Below, piece after piece: positions 47,430 to 59,522 of a stretch of DNA of 64,000 nucleotides. Under the pieces are notes generated by a model. The model saw only the letters and a program-made list of their open reading frames with translations. It was not told the origin of the DNA and ran no database searches. The translations under genes were made by a program, and so were the position numbers. This stretch comes from Neckera pumila (Eukaryota; Streptophyta; Bryopsida; Hypnales; Neckeraceae): positions 4,650,001 to 4,714,000 of the forward strand of contig OZ018415.1 in NCBI GenBank assembly GCA_963969595.1. Direction: 5' to 3'. Each line of letters begins with the position of its first letter. Within the stretch, counting starts at the first letter, position 1.

Positions 47430-48499
47430 TTAACCTCTAAAGGTCGGAGACTGTGTTTTCACCAAAAAACCTCCAAAATTGCAATTTCTAGTACAAGTAT
47501 CAAATTTTAGAAAAAAAAAATTGGGACATATGTAATTGTAGGATCTTGTACACTAAATAGGGGTATTAAGGGGACCAAATAATTAAAGGGACTTGTCTTT
47601 AGAAACTGTACATACAACCTACAATAGATACTTATTTAGTGCAGGATGTCGATTAATTGGTATGGGTCCCCTTAATAACCCTATTTAGTGTAGTAAGCTT
47701 GTTTGAAAAGATGTAGAAAAATTTCAGAATTTTCCACCATGTAGATTGGAAGAAATTAGCGTTTGAATTGACCAAAACACTTTTTGGCCCTGCAAAAAAG
47801 CGGGCAGCTGCACTTCACAAGGTCACATTTAAATGAAGAAATGTCCAAAATGGTGGTTACTTTTGGATTCATTCTTCAAAGCAAGTTGGCTACATGCTTG
47901 AAAACTTTCAGATTATTTGGAATTGTACAACATACAGGAAAAAAATAGGTTGTAAAAAGAAGTAGAGAATGATTCAAAACACAAAATTGTTAAAAATTTA
48001 ATTATGGAATTGAAAAATGTCACTTCCAATAATTGTAATGTTGCAATAAAGAATATACATCCTACGTTTTTTATTTTGTTCAAAAAATATTAAAAATTGA
48101 GTTAAATAAAGGATTTCAAAGTTTATTTTAGAGTAGGGAATCCATAACTGCCCGCAAACTAGAACACCTCATAATTTTCATCTCATGAATCAAAATAGAA
48201 TAATTCAAAGCTTTACACGTATATATAAATCTAAAGAACCAATTTCAAATTTTTATTTTTTCAAAAAGTGATTTTTCAGAAAAATTTTGAATTGCTTGCC
48301 GACCGTTGAAAATGATTTATCATCCAAGAACTTTTTAACCATGTGGTCAAAAGTTTTGAAAATTGTTTGGCCTTAAAGCTACTCTTTGGGTCACTTTGTG
48401 TGAAATTTTCAAAGAATAAAAATAAAAATTCAATTTGTAGTGAGTTGCCCAAAATTGCTATGTTGCCAAAAAAATGCCATTTGGTCCTTTAGGGGTTAA
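47430..48499. mobile_element. Non-coding TTAA-flanked MITE, ~935-bp family, with nested insert
   Basis: The ends read TTAACCTCTAAAGG (47430) and, reverse-complemented, TTAACCCCTAAAGGACC (48499). It aligns along its length with 53414-54349. It is ~140 bp longer because of the insertion at 47551-47690; without it the length is ~930. Confidence 0.85.
47551..47690. mobile_element. 140-bp hairpin element nested in the MITE
   Basis: 26-bp inverted repeats, starting CACTAAATAGGGGTATTAAG at 47551 and ending CCCTATTTAGTG at 47690, have one mismatch. TA flanks both sides (47549-47550 and 47691-47692). The sister MITE at 53414 has an uninterrupted sequence at this place (GGATCTTGTATTATGG near 53530), which is the empty site. 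The RNA would fold into a near-perfect hairpin. Confidence 0.85.
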
Positions 48500-48563
48500 T
48501 ATGGCATGGTTCCCGAGGCAGTTGTGGTACATTAGGATTGCCTCTAAGATTCTCAATATTGCT

Positions 48564-48623
48564 ACCAACCCTTGGTGGATTTTGCAACCAACCCTTGGTG
48601 GATTTTGCAACCAGCCCTTGGTT
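48564..48623. repeat. Three-copy tandem repeat, 23-bp unit
   Basis: Unit ACCAACCCTTGGTGGATTTT plus GCA, starting at 48564, 48587 and 48610. The half-site CCAACCCTTGG is itself near-palindromic. Confidence 0.85.
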
Positions 48624-48984
48624 GGAAATAGAAAAGTCTTTATGCCAGAATGGGATGAACAGAATCTTCAACTAAAAAATTCATAATAGATACGTTTTGA
48701 GTAACAAAAAGTTGAAAACTTTTGAACTTTGTTTTTGCACCCAAAAAAATTTCCACACTGAAAAAATCCAATAAATCCACCCTATAGATACACGTAATTC
48801 CTTAAGTGATCGGAAATGGGTTGCCTCCCCTAATGTACAGTACTGTACAGTAAGTCTAGAAGGGGAAAAAAAAATTAATGAACCGCTCACGATGAATGGC
48901 CGGTCATTCACGAAGGAACACCAGCTTTGCATGCATGGCGCATGCCAAAAGCGCCAATGGACACACTCGATATCGATATCTAGG

Positions 48985-49186
48985 CACGTGAAGGCACCCG
49001 TATACCCGCAGGAACAGTCCTCTACAATCTGCAGAAGCCACAAGCCCCAAAACCGCCTCCGGTCACCAATCCCGCCCCAGGGCATAGGCGCGTGGTGGAT
49101 AACCTTTTCCCAAATCGACGACCCAGATCAAAACACAATCCACTTTTGCCAAAGGGCGTCAACCACGTGGACTTCTTGATAAATCC
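48985..49186 (+). promoter_or_regulatory. Light-type promoter elements upstream of psbR
   Basis: G-box CACGTG at 48985-48990 and a full palindromic CCACGTGG at 49163-49170. The latter is followed 7 bases later by GATAAATCC (49178-49186), a GATA/I-box-like site. Paired G-box and GATA sites are a known light-response module of plant photosynthesis genes. The second pair lies ~180 bases before the psbR ATG. No clear TATA box was seen. Confidence 0.55.
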
Positions 49187-49366
49187 TAGTTGGCACGGGT
49201 ACCCGTGGCGTACCCGTGGAGACTGGAGAGAGTCCTCTAGAACCCGGTACAAAGCTGCCCATGCTGCACAGTGCTCAAGAACACAACCATTGACTGCGAT
49301 CGCCGCTTAAGCTTATTGTGTGCATTCTCAAGCTTTGCAGCCCGTTTTACAGCCCGTTTTGCAGCT

Positions 49367-50659
49367 ATGGCCGCGACCTCTGCTTGCTCGATTGTTATGA
49401 TGGCTCTTCCCACGGTGGCTCCCTCCGGCAAGCTGGAGAGGACGGCGTTCGCCGGTTCTGCTGTGCAAGGTTTGCCTTCTTTGAGGCCGACAATATCGAA
49501 GGAGCGAAGCGCGCTCCGTGTGGAGGCGAGCGCCGACAGGGCTAGGAAGATCAACATCAAGAAGCCTTACGGTAAGTGAAGCCGATCGATCGTGTAACAT
49601 GCGATCGGGATGCACTCAATCGATTGCATATGATGATTCATTTTTTCCATTGCTTAATTTCTTACCATAGCCGGCTAGTTTTGAGTTTTCGACTGCTTAA
49701 TATTGATTGTCCTCGACTTTCTTGCATTTCCGCAGGTATTTCCGGTGGCATGAAGTTAAGGAAGGGAGTCGACGCTAGCGGTAGAGTGCCTAAGGTGAGG
49801 AAATAACAAATACGAGCGAGTTTTTCGCTGTATGCTTTGGAGAAGTCGCCGTTGACAATATCTTTTGTCTTCTCTCATCTTCAGAGTATGCATTGGAGAG
49901 AAGTCGTAGTAGTCCTCAATTTTGCCTTCTCTTGACTGTTGAGAGTGTGCACTGCAGAAGTCGTAATTGGCTTAAACTTTGTCTCCACATCTTTTAAGAG
50001 TGTAAGGCAGAGTGGAAGTCTTGGTTGACTTCGTTGTCTCTTAGAGATCTCTGGATGGTGCGCTGAGCTCCTCTTTAATTCTTGCAGGGGAAGGGAGTTT
50101 ACCAATTTACGAATAAGTATGGAGCAAATGTCGATGGTTACAGGTAAACAATGTTCTGGGCATGAACATAGATTTTCTTGGAAGTCGATCGGAACTTGCG
50201 CTTGTACGGAGGCTGATCTGTGTTATTTGCGGGTTGAGATATGTGTTGTTCGTGGTCTGTGATATATGTTGATCCTTTTTTTCTTGCAGTCCGATTTATG
50301 ACGCAGGCGAGTGGATGAAGTCCGGAAATACCTATGCTGGAGGTAAGCAACATGCTACGTTTCCGTGAAAAGTCTAGTATTGTATAAAATTATCGACGGT
50401 GTAAAGATACGCAAGACTCTTGGTATATTGCTCGTATAAAATGGCCGTCTCTCAGTTCCCGATAAACTGAGGATTTTTTCGGGGAATAATATATCTGTCT
50501 GCTCCTGCCGCGTGCTATTGTTGGTGAAATCTCTGCTGACGTTTTGATTTGCTTTTTCTATTGGCAGGGCAAGCCGGGCTAGCTCTCTGGGCAGGACTTT
50601 TGGGAGCGCTTTTAATTGGGGGTGCACTATTGGTGTACAATACTAGCGCTTTGGCGTAA
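49367..50659 (+). CDS. psbR: Photosystem II 10-kDa polypeptide PsbR
   Basis: PsbR is a thylakoid-membrane subunit of photosystem II that helps hold the oxygen-evolving extrinsic proteins. Five exons: 49367-49571, 49736-49794, 50088-50143, 50290-50342 and 50568-50659 (stop TAA), all GT-AG; product 154 residues. Residues ~1-52 form a Ser/Ala/Arg-rich plastid transit peptide. The mature part carries the family signatures GVDASGR, KYGANVDGYSPIY and the C-terminal membrane helix ending GGALLVYNTSALA. The family is ~140 residues in angiosperms, so length fits. The start is the first in-frame ATG; an upstream ATG at 49261 opens a 10-codon frame that ends at 49293 and would matter only if transcription starts before it. 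Nothing suggests damage. Confidence 0.95.
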
Positions 50660-52679
50660 GATGGGAGGCTAGTTATACCTGTACATTGTAAACATCATTT
50701 GCCATGCATGTAAAATTCGAAAAATTCTACATGCATAGAATTATTAATGACTAGATGCAATTTGAAGTTTATCTAGTATCTATTCTATGACATGTATATA
50801 ATGGTTTCTGTTATCGTTTGAATTCCTTAATATCCGTGGTTGAGAATAACTGGAGCGAATGTATGAAAGAATGGAGGCTTCGCTGCTTGCACATACTGAA
50901 ATGTTATGTCTGCGATTTGTATTCATTCACGACTTGGATCACTAATCCGCGTCGTTAGACCTCTATGTAATAATGTATCACATCTCTCACAGACTAATGT
51001 AGTCTGGAAAATTTAGGATTTTTATTTTGTTCACTCCTAATAAACTCTAATCGCCATTCTGCAGTAATCTTCATCACTCTGAGCATGTGAACATTTATTC
51101 AGAATTTTTTTTTAATAATTTTTAGATTGACTTGAGAAACTTGCGATGCGTACATCTTGAGTACAATTTGGACAATTCTTCTTCAGCATACGTCTCTTGC
51201 ACTCCAATAGAGATTTAATAGGAGTTTTGAAATATAATTTCTCCTACTGGTTATCTGAAAGTAACCAATTATTGCAGAAAAGCATCTTTCAACCCCTGAA
51301 TTTTTTGTCAAGTTTAGAATGACAATTTTGGATGGTTCTGGATGATGGTTTTGGATAATTTTGGAAGATATTTTTGGGTAATTTTTGGATGATAATTGCG
51401 AATGATAAAAATCAAACATAATTTTTTTAGAAATCGTGGAGAATACGGTTTCATCAAACGTCCTGTATGTATAAAAACTTGCAAATTTCATTCATTTTTT
51501 CAATATATTATTCTTGACATTTATGGTATATAGATTCTTTTGTTCTTCTGCAGTATTTTTTAGGGGGGAAGAATTAGAATATAAAAACAAGATGAAAATG
51601 AAGTTTTGATCTATATTTAACTATAGAAAAATGTTGTGGACTAATTATACTAAAGTAGACTAATGGATGATTATAGGTTATAGTGATGGCTATATAAATT
51701 CCAGCATTCATCTTATTTTATTTTTCCTTGCGGACTAAAGTGGATTAAGGGATGATTGTAGATCATAATGGTGAATATATGTAATTTCCAACAATTATTC
51801 AACTTTATTTTTCCTAATTGGTTAGGGGTTTAGTGAATTATTAATATTTAGAAAATTACTTTCTGTTACAAATATTTCTAGATGAAAAGGCGTCAAAAAG
51901 TAGTACATGGCTTTTTCTAATGTGATTGTAGGATGATTGTGCTTTGCTACAAAAAAAACCTTGGGGAGGGGGGATAGAGTTATTTTTTTGGCTTCATTTT
52001 GCAAGACAATGAAATTAAGGATTGTCTGTTAGTCATTTTGTATAAGTATTGTTTCAATTAGACACTTCGTTGTGCAACCTTGGCAGTTATTTGTTTAGCG
52101 ACCTAAAATAAAGGCACCAATTGTTGACCATGTTTGGTACCCAATTTGTAGAAGTGTAGTATTTCCAACCAAGGTTGGAACAGATTTTCAACAAAAGTTG
52201 TTAAATGTATTTTTTGGTCTTTTTCAAGACTAAGACTTATAAGGTTATAATACATGTCTTGAAGTAGTAAACAAGAAAATAGGATGTAGTGAGCGGGAAA
52301 GTAGTTCTTAAACGATTGAAATTGGAAGACCCTCGACATTAGCTTCTGGTAAAGTATAGTTTTTGGCTCCCAAAATTCACAATAATTTCTAGTTTGGGAA
52401 TAAAATTTTGAAAAATTTTCAATTCCATATTTCATCAACTATTAGTGTTTCTATCTTAATATTCCAAAATCTCTCTTCCTCTACTAGCATTTGCCAACAA
52501 TGAATGGGCTACAAGCCTACAGCATTGCCACTACTAAACAAGACTACCTAGTTATACACCCATCCCACTCTTTGCTATAAAGTTGTTTTCTATACATCTT
52601 CCTACTGCAATGGGCCACAATGCAAAAGAGCATATCTAAACCTTTCCCAAGGCTTCCCTACGTATTGTCATTGGTGCAT
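50660..52679. other. 3' flank of psbR and AT-rich intergenic DNA
   Basis: The first ~300 bases are the likely psbR 3' UTR and terminator region. 51310-51400 has an imperfect repeat of GGATGATTTTGGATAATTTT type. Beyond that no gene was seen. Confidence 0.5.
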
Positions 52680-53132
52680 TTTTGAAACAAAGTATATTGA
52701 GAATCATCTCACGTACAAGCATGAGGTTGCACCACATCAAATTGATTACATTTGCAATTTTTTGACAAAGAATTACCTAGTGAATTTCCCTAAACTTCTA
52801 CAAGACAAGCATGATGAGTTAGATATGCCTATAGAGGCTAAGATGGCTCTTCTATTCTTAGTATACAAAAATTCTCCATTGGAAAGAATGGAGATGTGAG
52901 GGTGATCCTCAAAGATTCTCAAAGAATTTCTATAGAGTTATACAAGAAGTTGTATACTTGTTATTAAAAATTGAAAGAGCCAAAGAGACACAATTTGTCT
53001 ATGATCCATCTTATGTTGATTCAATTTTGGTAAACTCTCCTATCAAACTTGTCATTGTCCCTCCATCTCTTCAAGTGCTCTGTTTTCCTTTGAAGATAGT
53101 ACCTCCAACTTTGCAGCAAACTTGTGCATAAG
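52680..53132 (+). pseudogene. Degenerate coding fragment of unknown family
   Basis: Two open stretches with protein-like composition, ~52680-52899 and ~52920-53132, are about 70 residues each and in different frames with a break near 52900. The first contains NYLVNFPKLLQDKHDELDM, the second PSYVDSILVNSP. Neither has an ATG context or known motif. A decayed transposon or host gene is possible. Confidence 0.35.
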
Positions 53133-53413
53133 AAAACAAAGCAATTCAAGTAACGCTACTTCTAATTTGTACCTCATGCATTGAAATGTTAGCTCCTCTT
53201 TAAGGTTGTAGCAAAGTAGAAATTCTCATGTCCCACCTTCACCATTTTCTCCTAGCAATTTACACCTCTTTGTATGTGCACAACATATGTATTCCTCGTA
53301 CATTAGACATTATTGCAAGGGACAAGGTCCCACATTTCAAACACAGAGCTACCACAAACCAAAATGACTCACCCCATAAGAGGACCTCAGAGCATGGCTT
53401 GCTAATGAAGTCC

Positions 53414-54349
53414 TTAACCCCTAAAGTTCCATGACTATGTTCTCACCGAAAACACTCGAAAATTGCCATTTTTAGTACAAGTATCCAATTTTTTTTAAAA
53501 AAACTTTCTTTTGACACATGTAACCGTAGGATCTTGTATTATGGTGACTTGAGAACATATGATAAAAATTTCAGGAATTTTCACCGCATGGATTGCAAGG
53601 TATAACATTCAAATTTACTAAAATCATTTTTTTGGCCTTGCAAAAAATAGGGCAGCAGCACTTTACAAGTTCATTTTTTGATGAAAAAAAAGGCCAAAAT
53701 GATGTTTCTTCTTTGGATTATTTTCCCTAGACAAATTGGCTACATGCTTGAAAATTTTCATGTCATTTGGAATTGTACAACATATAGGAAAAAAATTGTA
53801 AGTAGATAGAAGTAGAGAATCATTCAAAATACAAAATTGTCAAGACTTTAATTATGGAGTTGAAAATTGCTAATCCAAATAGTGGAAATGTTGTAACAAA
53901 TAATCTACATCCTAGGATTTTTTTTTTTTTCAAAAATAGTGAAAATTGAGCAAGATAAAGGACTTCAAAGTTTATTTTAGAGTCTAGAGAATCCATAACT
54001 ACCCGCAAACTTAAAATCTTCATAACCTTTTGGCTCATTGATCAAAATGGGATTATTCAAAGCTTTTTACGTATATATAACTCTAGAAAATCAATGTCAA
54101 ATTTTTGTTTTCAAAAAAGTAGTTTTTTCTCATCTGCCCAGACTGCCGAGTTATGACAAAAAGTAACACATTATGCCATAATTTTTGACTCGTACTTCCA
54201 AATTTCATGAAATTTGGTGCATATGAAAGATATTACTTGCCTCCACCTCCTATTAAAATTTCAGCCAAAAGTATGGAAATCTCTAGTCGTACGTACCTGC
54301 CCAAAATTCTATACGGCCAAAAAACGCATGTTGGTCCTTTAGGGATTAA
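53414..54349. mobile_element. Non-coding TTAA-flanked MITE, ~935-bp family
   Basis: The ends read TTAACCCCTAAAGTTCC (53414) and, reverse-complemented, TTAATCCCTAAAGGACC (54349). The interior matches 47430-48499 in the same orientation and 13515-14449 inverted. It serves as the uninterrupted sister of the 47430 copy. Open frames inside it are incidental. Confidence 0.85.
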
Positions 54350-54433
54350 ATTCAACTAATTCTATCATTGGCAACAACACTATACAACATACAAGTGGGC
54401 GGTGCACTAACCAACTCCTATGTCCTAGTCTAC

Positions 54434-55459
54434 TTTAATGAGAGGTTGTTGCAGAGCTCATCATTGCATGCACTATAAGAAACTGGCCTTTTTTGTGATG
54501 TTTGAAAAAACGTCATATGATGTCCGGTTTGACATGTCTGAGAATCAACGTAGATGTCACCTAAAATCGCGTCATAGAAAACAAGCAAAAAACGTCTGGT
54601 GTTTTCAAAAAACGTGCCAATTTCTGGCTTGTTTTTTTCTAACGTCCTACAAAACAGGGTCTTCCAAGCTTACAAAATGAAAGCACGTGGAGGCCACATA
54701 GGCAAAATTCTCATCCATGCAGGGCCACGTAGGCAACTTTTTCTTCCAGCCCATTTTTTTCATCTATCCGTTTTTCTTCATCCAACCCATTTTTCATCCA
54801 ATCTGTTTTTCATACAACCCATTTTTCATCCAATCTATTTTTCATCCAACCCATTTTTTTTCATCCAATCCATTTTTCAAAAACTAATTAGTCAATAGAA
54901 ATTAATCAATAAAATTATGCAATAAAAAAAAAGTAGAATCCACCAAGAATTTAAAAAAAACTTACCATTTATCATCAAATTTATCTTGATGACATAATTA
55001 CGTGAAATTGAAGATTTTCAGGGTCATATTTGTACCCATTCTTTATCCATGGTGAGACAAACAATATGGGATAATTAGCCTACGTTGTCTCAGATGTCCA
55101 GTCCGACATCCAACCCGTTGTTCCAAACATTTGGCCCGAGGTTCATCCATCTATTTTTAATTTTTTTTCCAAAATATGCCACGTAGCTGCCCTTTTCCAA
55201 GTCTACTTGCTAACGTGGCAGCTTCTGTTGTATGCGACGTTATATAAAATCATGGCCACGTTGCAGTTGACATCATCACAAACGTAGCCGTCTACAATGA
55301 CATAGTCACGTTTTTTGCAAAACATTGTAAAAACATGTTTTAATTTAGCCAAAAACATTGATGTTTGAAAAACATGACTATGTCATTGTAGACGGCTAAA
55401 TTAAAACATTGTAAAAACATGTTTTAATGAGAGGTTGTTGCAGAGCTCATCATTGCATG
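54434..55459. mobile_element. 952-bp CACTA-like insert between 37-bp direct repeats
   Basis: The 37-base sequence TTTAATGAGAGG...CATTGCATG occurs identically at 54434-54470 and 55423-55459. The DNA between starts CACTATAAGAAACTGGC at 54471, like the terminal repeat of plant CACTA elements (CACTACAAGAAA), and has the GACGT/ACGTC-rich subterminal style of such elements, but no matching right terminus. Near the right edge an inverted duplication (about 55286-55315 and 55369-55398, core CTACAATGACATAGTCA) and a direct repeat of ACATTGTAAAAACATGTTTT (ending at ~55343 and ~55425) indicate template switching during repair. Confidence 0.6.
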
Positions 55460-56399
55460 TCATGAACATTCAAGGATGTTCACTGGATTCCTCAACTTAG
55501 TGCACGCCTCTAATTAGGTTATTGCATCAAGTCTACTATTTTGTACACCTTTTTGTACCTATACATAAATTGCATTTATCATTTAGGAATCTTGAATGAT
55601 TTTTTTCTATTACAAGGAAATTGTAATTGTCAAAGCAAAGTGAAAGGAAGGCCGAATCAAGACATTGTAAAGGAAATAAATCCTTAGCTAATGTTGCTTG
55701 GTACCTTAGCTAATGTTCCTTGGTACCTTAGCATAAGATTGAAATTGCAACCTTCAATTGTATACCAATCAAATATTTGACAAAAAATAGTTTGGAGTGT
55801 CCAATTTTTGCAACACATGCCAGTATAAATCTATAATTAGATCATGAAGTATTATTGTAGCAATGTAAAATAGCCCCTATAGGAATGATTATTGTAGAAT
55901 TGATGTTAAATGGTGTCTGACCTTTCAAATGTTGAGGTCTTGATGATGGTCAATTTTTGGACCATTTAAATAGTAAATATGAGTGCAGTGGTAACAATAA
56001 TGAAGTTTTTATGATTCTTCATTTTGGAGAAAAATGTTGTCATCTAAAGGCCTATCCAACAACAATGAAATCAAATTTTGAAATCTTTTAGAGCGATTTT
56101 TGTGGCAAATAAGGTCTGAAACTATAAATGAGGAGGCAATGTTTACTAAAGCATAGGATATGATTGTAATTAGCTAGGTGGGCACTTTATATAACTGATA
56201 AAGCCAAATCATGGCATTAATATTGGCAAAAGTTTCTTACACAAGATTCAACCATTGGTTTTAGTGTACCGAAGAACCTTAGCAAAAATGAGCCCATGCA
56301 TTCAACAATTTTAAGAATGGCAAAATTCTTACTTCCAAATCTTTTAGTTTCACCTTAGGGAGCTTGAAAGTTGACAATAAGAGGGGAAAATTGCTATAT
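55460..56399. other. AT-rich intergenic DNA, nothing seen
   Basis: A short tandem doubling, TAGCTAATGTT(G/C)CTTGGTACC, occurs near 55686-55730. No gene supported. Confidence 0.5.
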
Positions 56400-56725
56400 G
56401 GTCAATTTCGTTAAAATGGCGGCATTCCATTACAATGGCACGTTATTCAGTTCAGGACGGTTGTTCTGAAATCTACATTCGTAGTACATTCTAAAAATCT
56501 ACGATTGTCCTAGATATCTAACATCTATATAAATCCTAGATTTTTAGAACGGTCAGTTTGAAATATATATGGTTCCTAGATGTTTGAAATCTACAACAGT
56601 CTTAGATGTCTAGAATCTATACCTGTTCCAAATGTTTAGAACGGACAGTCTGAAAAAATGGCACGGAGAATATGGCACAAGGAAAATATGGCACTAGAAA
56701 TACCGCCATTTTAACGAAATTTGCC
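56400..56725. mobile_element. 326-bp MITE with 23-bp inverted repeats
   Basis: The left end GGTCAATTTCGTTAAAATGG and the inverted right end GGCAAATTTCGTTAAAATGG agree at 21 of 23 positions. The interior contains internal near-repeats (GTTCTGAAATCTAC, ATATGGCAC) and no ORF. The target duplication is unclear. Confidence 0.75.
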
Positions 56726-57104
56726 ATCTATCAACAAGACAACAATGAGTGAAAGTTCAAAAGCAGATTGTAAAAGTGATGATAGCTACATGCAACTATG
56801 AAAGCATCCTTAGAGCTATGGTTCTAGCCAAAATGATTACATTGCAACTGAATTAGAAGATGTAGACAGTGAAGAAGAAAATTACTTTGATTAAGCGATG
56901 AGGAAGGGGGATAAAGAAGCATACTTTGGGTTCATAATTCAAAAAAATAAGCATTTGACAAAGACCAGTTTTGAAAATGCTGCGGAAAATGGCCATCCTT
57001 TCTAGAATTTTTTATTGTAATTGTGTCCCTTATTTTTTTTAAATTTAAAAAATCATTTTATATTTAAAAGTCAATTTTGTTAATTTATCACAATATTGAA
57101 TTTA

Positions 57105-57400
57105 GGGATTTTTTCTTCAAAAAGGTGGTCTCCTTTAATTATTTTCAGTTGAGAATTTCGTGGTATATTTCTATAGTAGGGGTACATATTCCCACCAAAA
57201 ACTAAAAAAAAATACACTATTTTTTATGCTCTCCACATTCATGCAAATAGGCCTCCCTAGCAAGCACATTTTTTAACATTAGAAACGTTTTTTTCCTAAT
57301 TTTTTTGGTCAAATCTCATCACCACTAAATCTTCCTAAATGGAAAATTTTTAGTTTTGAAAAAAATTGTTTTTTACTATTTTTTACAAACTAAAACATCT
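57105..57400 (+). repeat. Left arm of a 3.8-kb-spanning inverted repeat
   Basis: About 300 bases align inverted to 60640-60935; shared blocks include ATTTTCAGTTGA, GTGGTATATT/ATGGTATATT, GCAAATAGGCCTCCCT and TTTTTAGTTTTG. Similarity is roughly 75-80% by eye. It may be two opposed copies of one dispersed repeat rather than one transposon. Confidence 0.7.
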
Positions 57401-58392
57401 AAAGATGTATTTTCTTAACTAGATTCAATGTCAGAAAATATATCTAAAAAAATACATCTTTGGACATTTCAACTTATAAAAAATAGGAAAAACAATTTTC
57501 ACATTCTAAAATACTTGTCCTATTTATTGTCCCCTTGGACTTGGACAGGTGTTTTTTGGCTCATAACTTTTGCATCATACTCAATTTTACATGGAATTTG
57601 AAATAAGGTACAGTTAGTAGTTGTAGAAATTGAGAATTTTTTGCGTTTTTTAAAAATTGATTTAATTTTCTTAAATATCTCCCAATTGAATGTCTATTTT
57701 GGCCATTTTGGAGGGATTTAGTATTATTTTTGACCCAATATTGTAAATTTGAAGCTCAAAATTGGGATATAAAGACTTCTTGTAAAGTTAAACAAGACTA
57801 CAAAAAGCTTCTTTAAAATTAGTAAACTTTCCACCTTCTACTTGTGCTCAAAGTGCACTACCTTTGTGCAAGTGCAGAGAACACATTTTTTTCCCAAAGA
57901 TGAAAATGGTTAAGAAGGAGCATATTCAAATTAGAATTTTTTTTTTTTTTTTTGAATTTTTTTATTGTTTTCCAAAAATCAAACAACAAAGTGTTCAATT
58001 TCTTGGTATTTCCCATCAAGCTTTTTTTGTGCATAAATTTTAGAGAAAAAAAATTTAGGTCTGAATTTTTAGAAATATACTATTTTCAATGCTTTAAAAA
58101 TTATTCATATTTTCTTTCACTTAAATTTTTTATTCCTGAAGTTACAATTCTCACAAAAATAGGCCATTTTGACTTAAGAATTGGCAAGTGTTTCTTGCAA
58201 CGATCCGCACGTTGAATGTTATGAATACTACCTAAATTCACATGCAAAGATCTATAGAACTTTCTCTCACCACACCCTCTCTGCATCATGTCTAGTTGTA
58301 AAAATGATAAATAAAGAGGTCCCAAAGAAGCGGAGGTAAGGTAGCAATATCCATAACCGTCATTGTACCTGTACTTTGACTGTAGAGTTCCT
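57401..58392. other. AT-rich intergenic DNA, nothing seen
   Basis: Low-complexity T and A runs. No gene supported. Confidence 0.5.
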
Positions 58393-59051
58393 TTAACCCC
58401 TAAATGCCCAAGGCACCCCAATTTGGTGGTTGCAAAACTTTGAAGTTAAATAAAACCTAACCATATTGCTATTTTTAGTAGTTTATATTTTTTTTAAATT
58501 CTTCTTGAAGTCTAATTTTAGCACCAAAAATCTGATCTTGAGAATCAATGATAGTGATTTTTCTATTCAAGTTTTTGTACAAGGGTACCCATTGCAATCT
58601 TGACTTCCCGTAGTGTTGAGAGCTCTTGGAAATGAGCCTCAAATACACTAGATGTTGGAGCAAAAATCACATTCAAAATTCATTTAAAAAAATTTTGGAG
58701 TAGATTTTAAGAAGCCATAAATTGATTGGGGTTATACAAGTTAGGCCTTTTAATCTCATATTTTTTTGGTCACCAACTTTTTAGATTTGATTTGTGTAAA
58801 GAAGATTGAAAGATTTTTGCAGTTTTAGCACCTTCATCCTCAAACATTATAAATTCTTTGACTCCATAAGTGATATTGTTGTATTTTCTTTTCCTATGAG
58901 ATCTCTAACATGTCTAGTTTGAATTTGTACGGTTACAATTCAAAAGAAATTGATACAACTTATCAAAATGTTGGCATTTTGTTCAGTTTAGATATGAGTT
59001 TAGAGCAAATTCCAGGAAGCTTAAAACATGCCTTGGGCATTTTGGGGTTAA
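58393..59051. mobile_element. Non-coding TTAA-flanked MITE, ~655-bp family, copy 2
   Basis: The ends read TTAACCCCTAAATGCCCAAG (58393) and, reverse-complemented, TTAACCCCAAAATGCCCAAG (59051), with one mismatch in at least 23 bases. The 659-bp interior aligns with 8293-8946 in the same orientation. Confidence 0.85.
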
Positions 59052-59522
59052 AGTGTCTCCAAGAGTACCTTGAAACCGCTCCCATGCTGATTGTGGTTGT
59101 TGAGCTCGGATTTTTTAGATTTTGGTGCTAGAATCAAGGCAACTTACTAGAGTGTGATTTAAGGTGTCTTAGGAAGTTCTACTTTGAAAATTCATAGAAA
59201 TTATTAGCCTTATCCAAAAAACTATATATATTTTTTTAAATTCATGATTTTCAATTGCTAATATTGGAAAAAAAATTCTAGGAAAAGATGCCTCCAACTA
59301 TGCTAAATTGCTTAAATTAACAGCTATGGCTACTGCTACCTTGGTTGGGCAAAGGATCCAAAGAGAAATCAAGACACAACCTACACACACAAATTCACAA
59401 GCAGAGGTAGATAAGGCGTACAAATCATCTCTTTGTTTTCCTTGTATGAAGTTCCAAAAGTGTTTAAATGAGACACACATGTGCAAATGGAGATAAGCAT
59501 GCATTTCCAAGTGTCTAATGTA
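59052..59522. other. Intergenic, nothing seen
   Basis: No supported gene; small open frames on both strands near 59298-59525 lack features. Confidence 0.45.
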
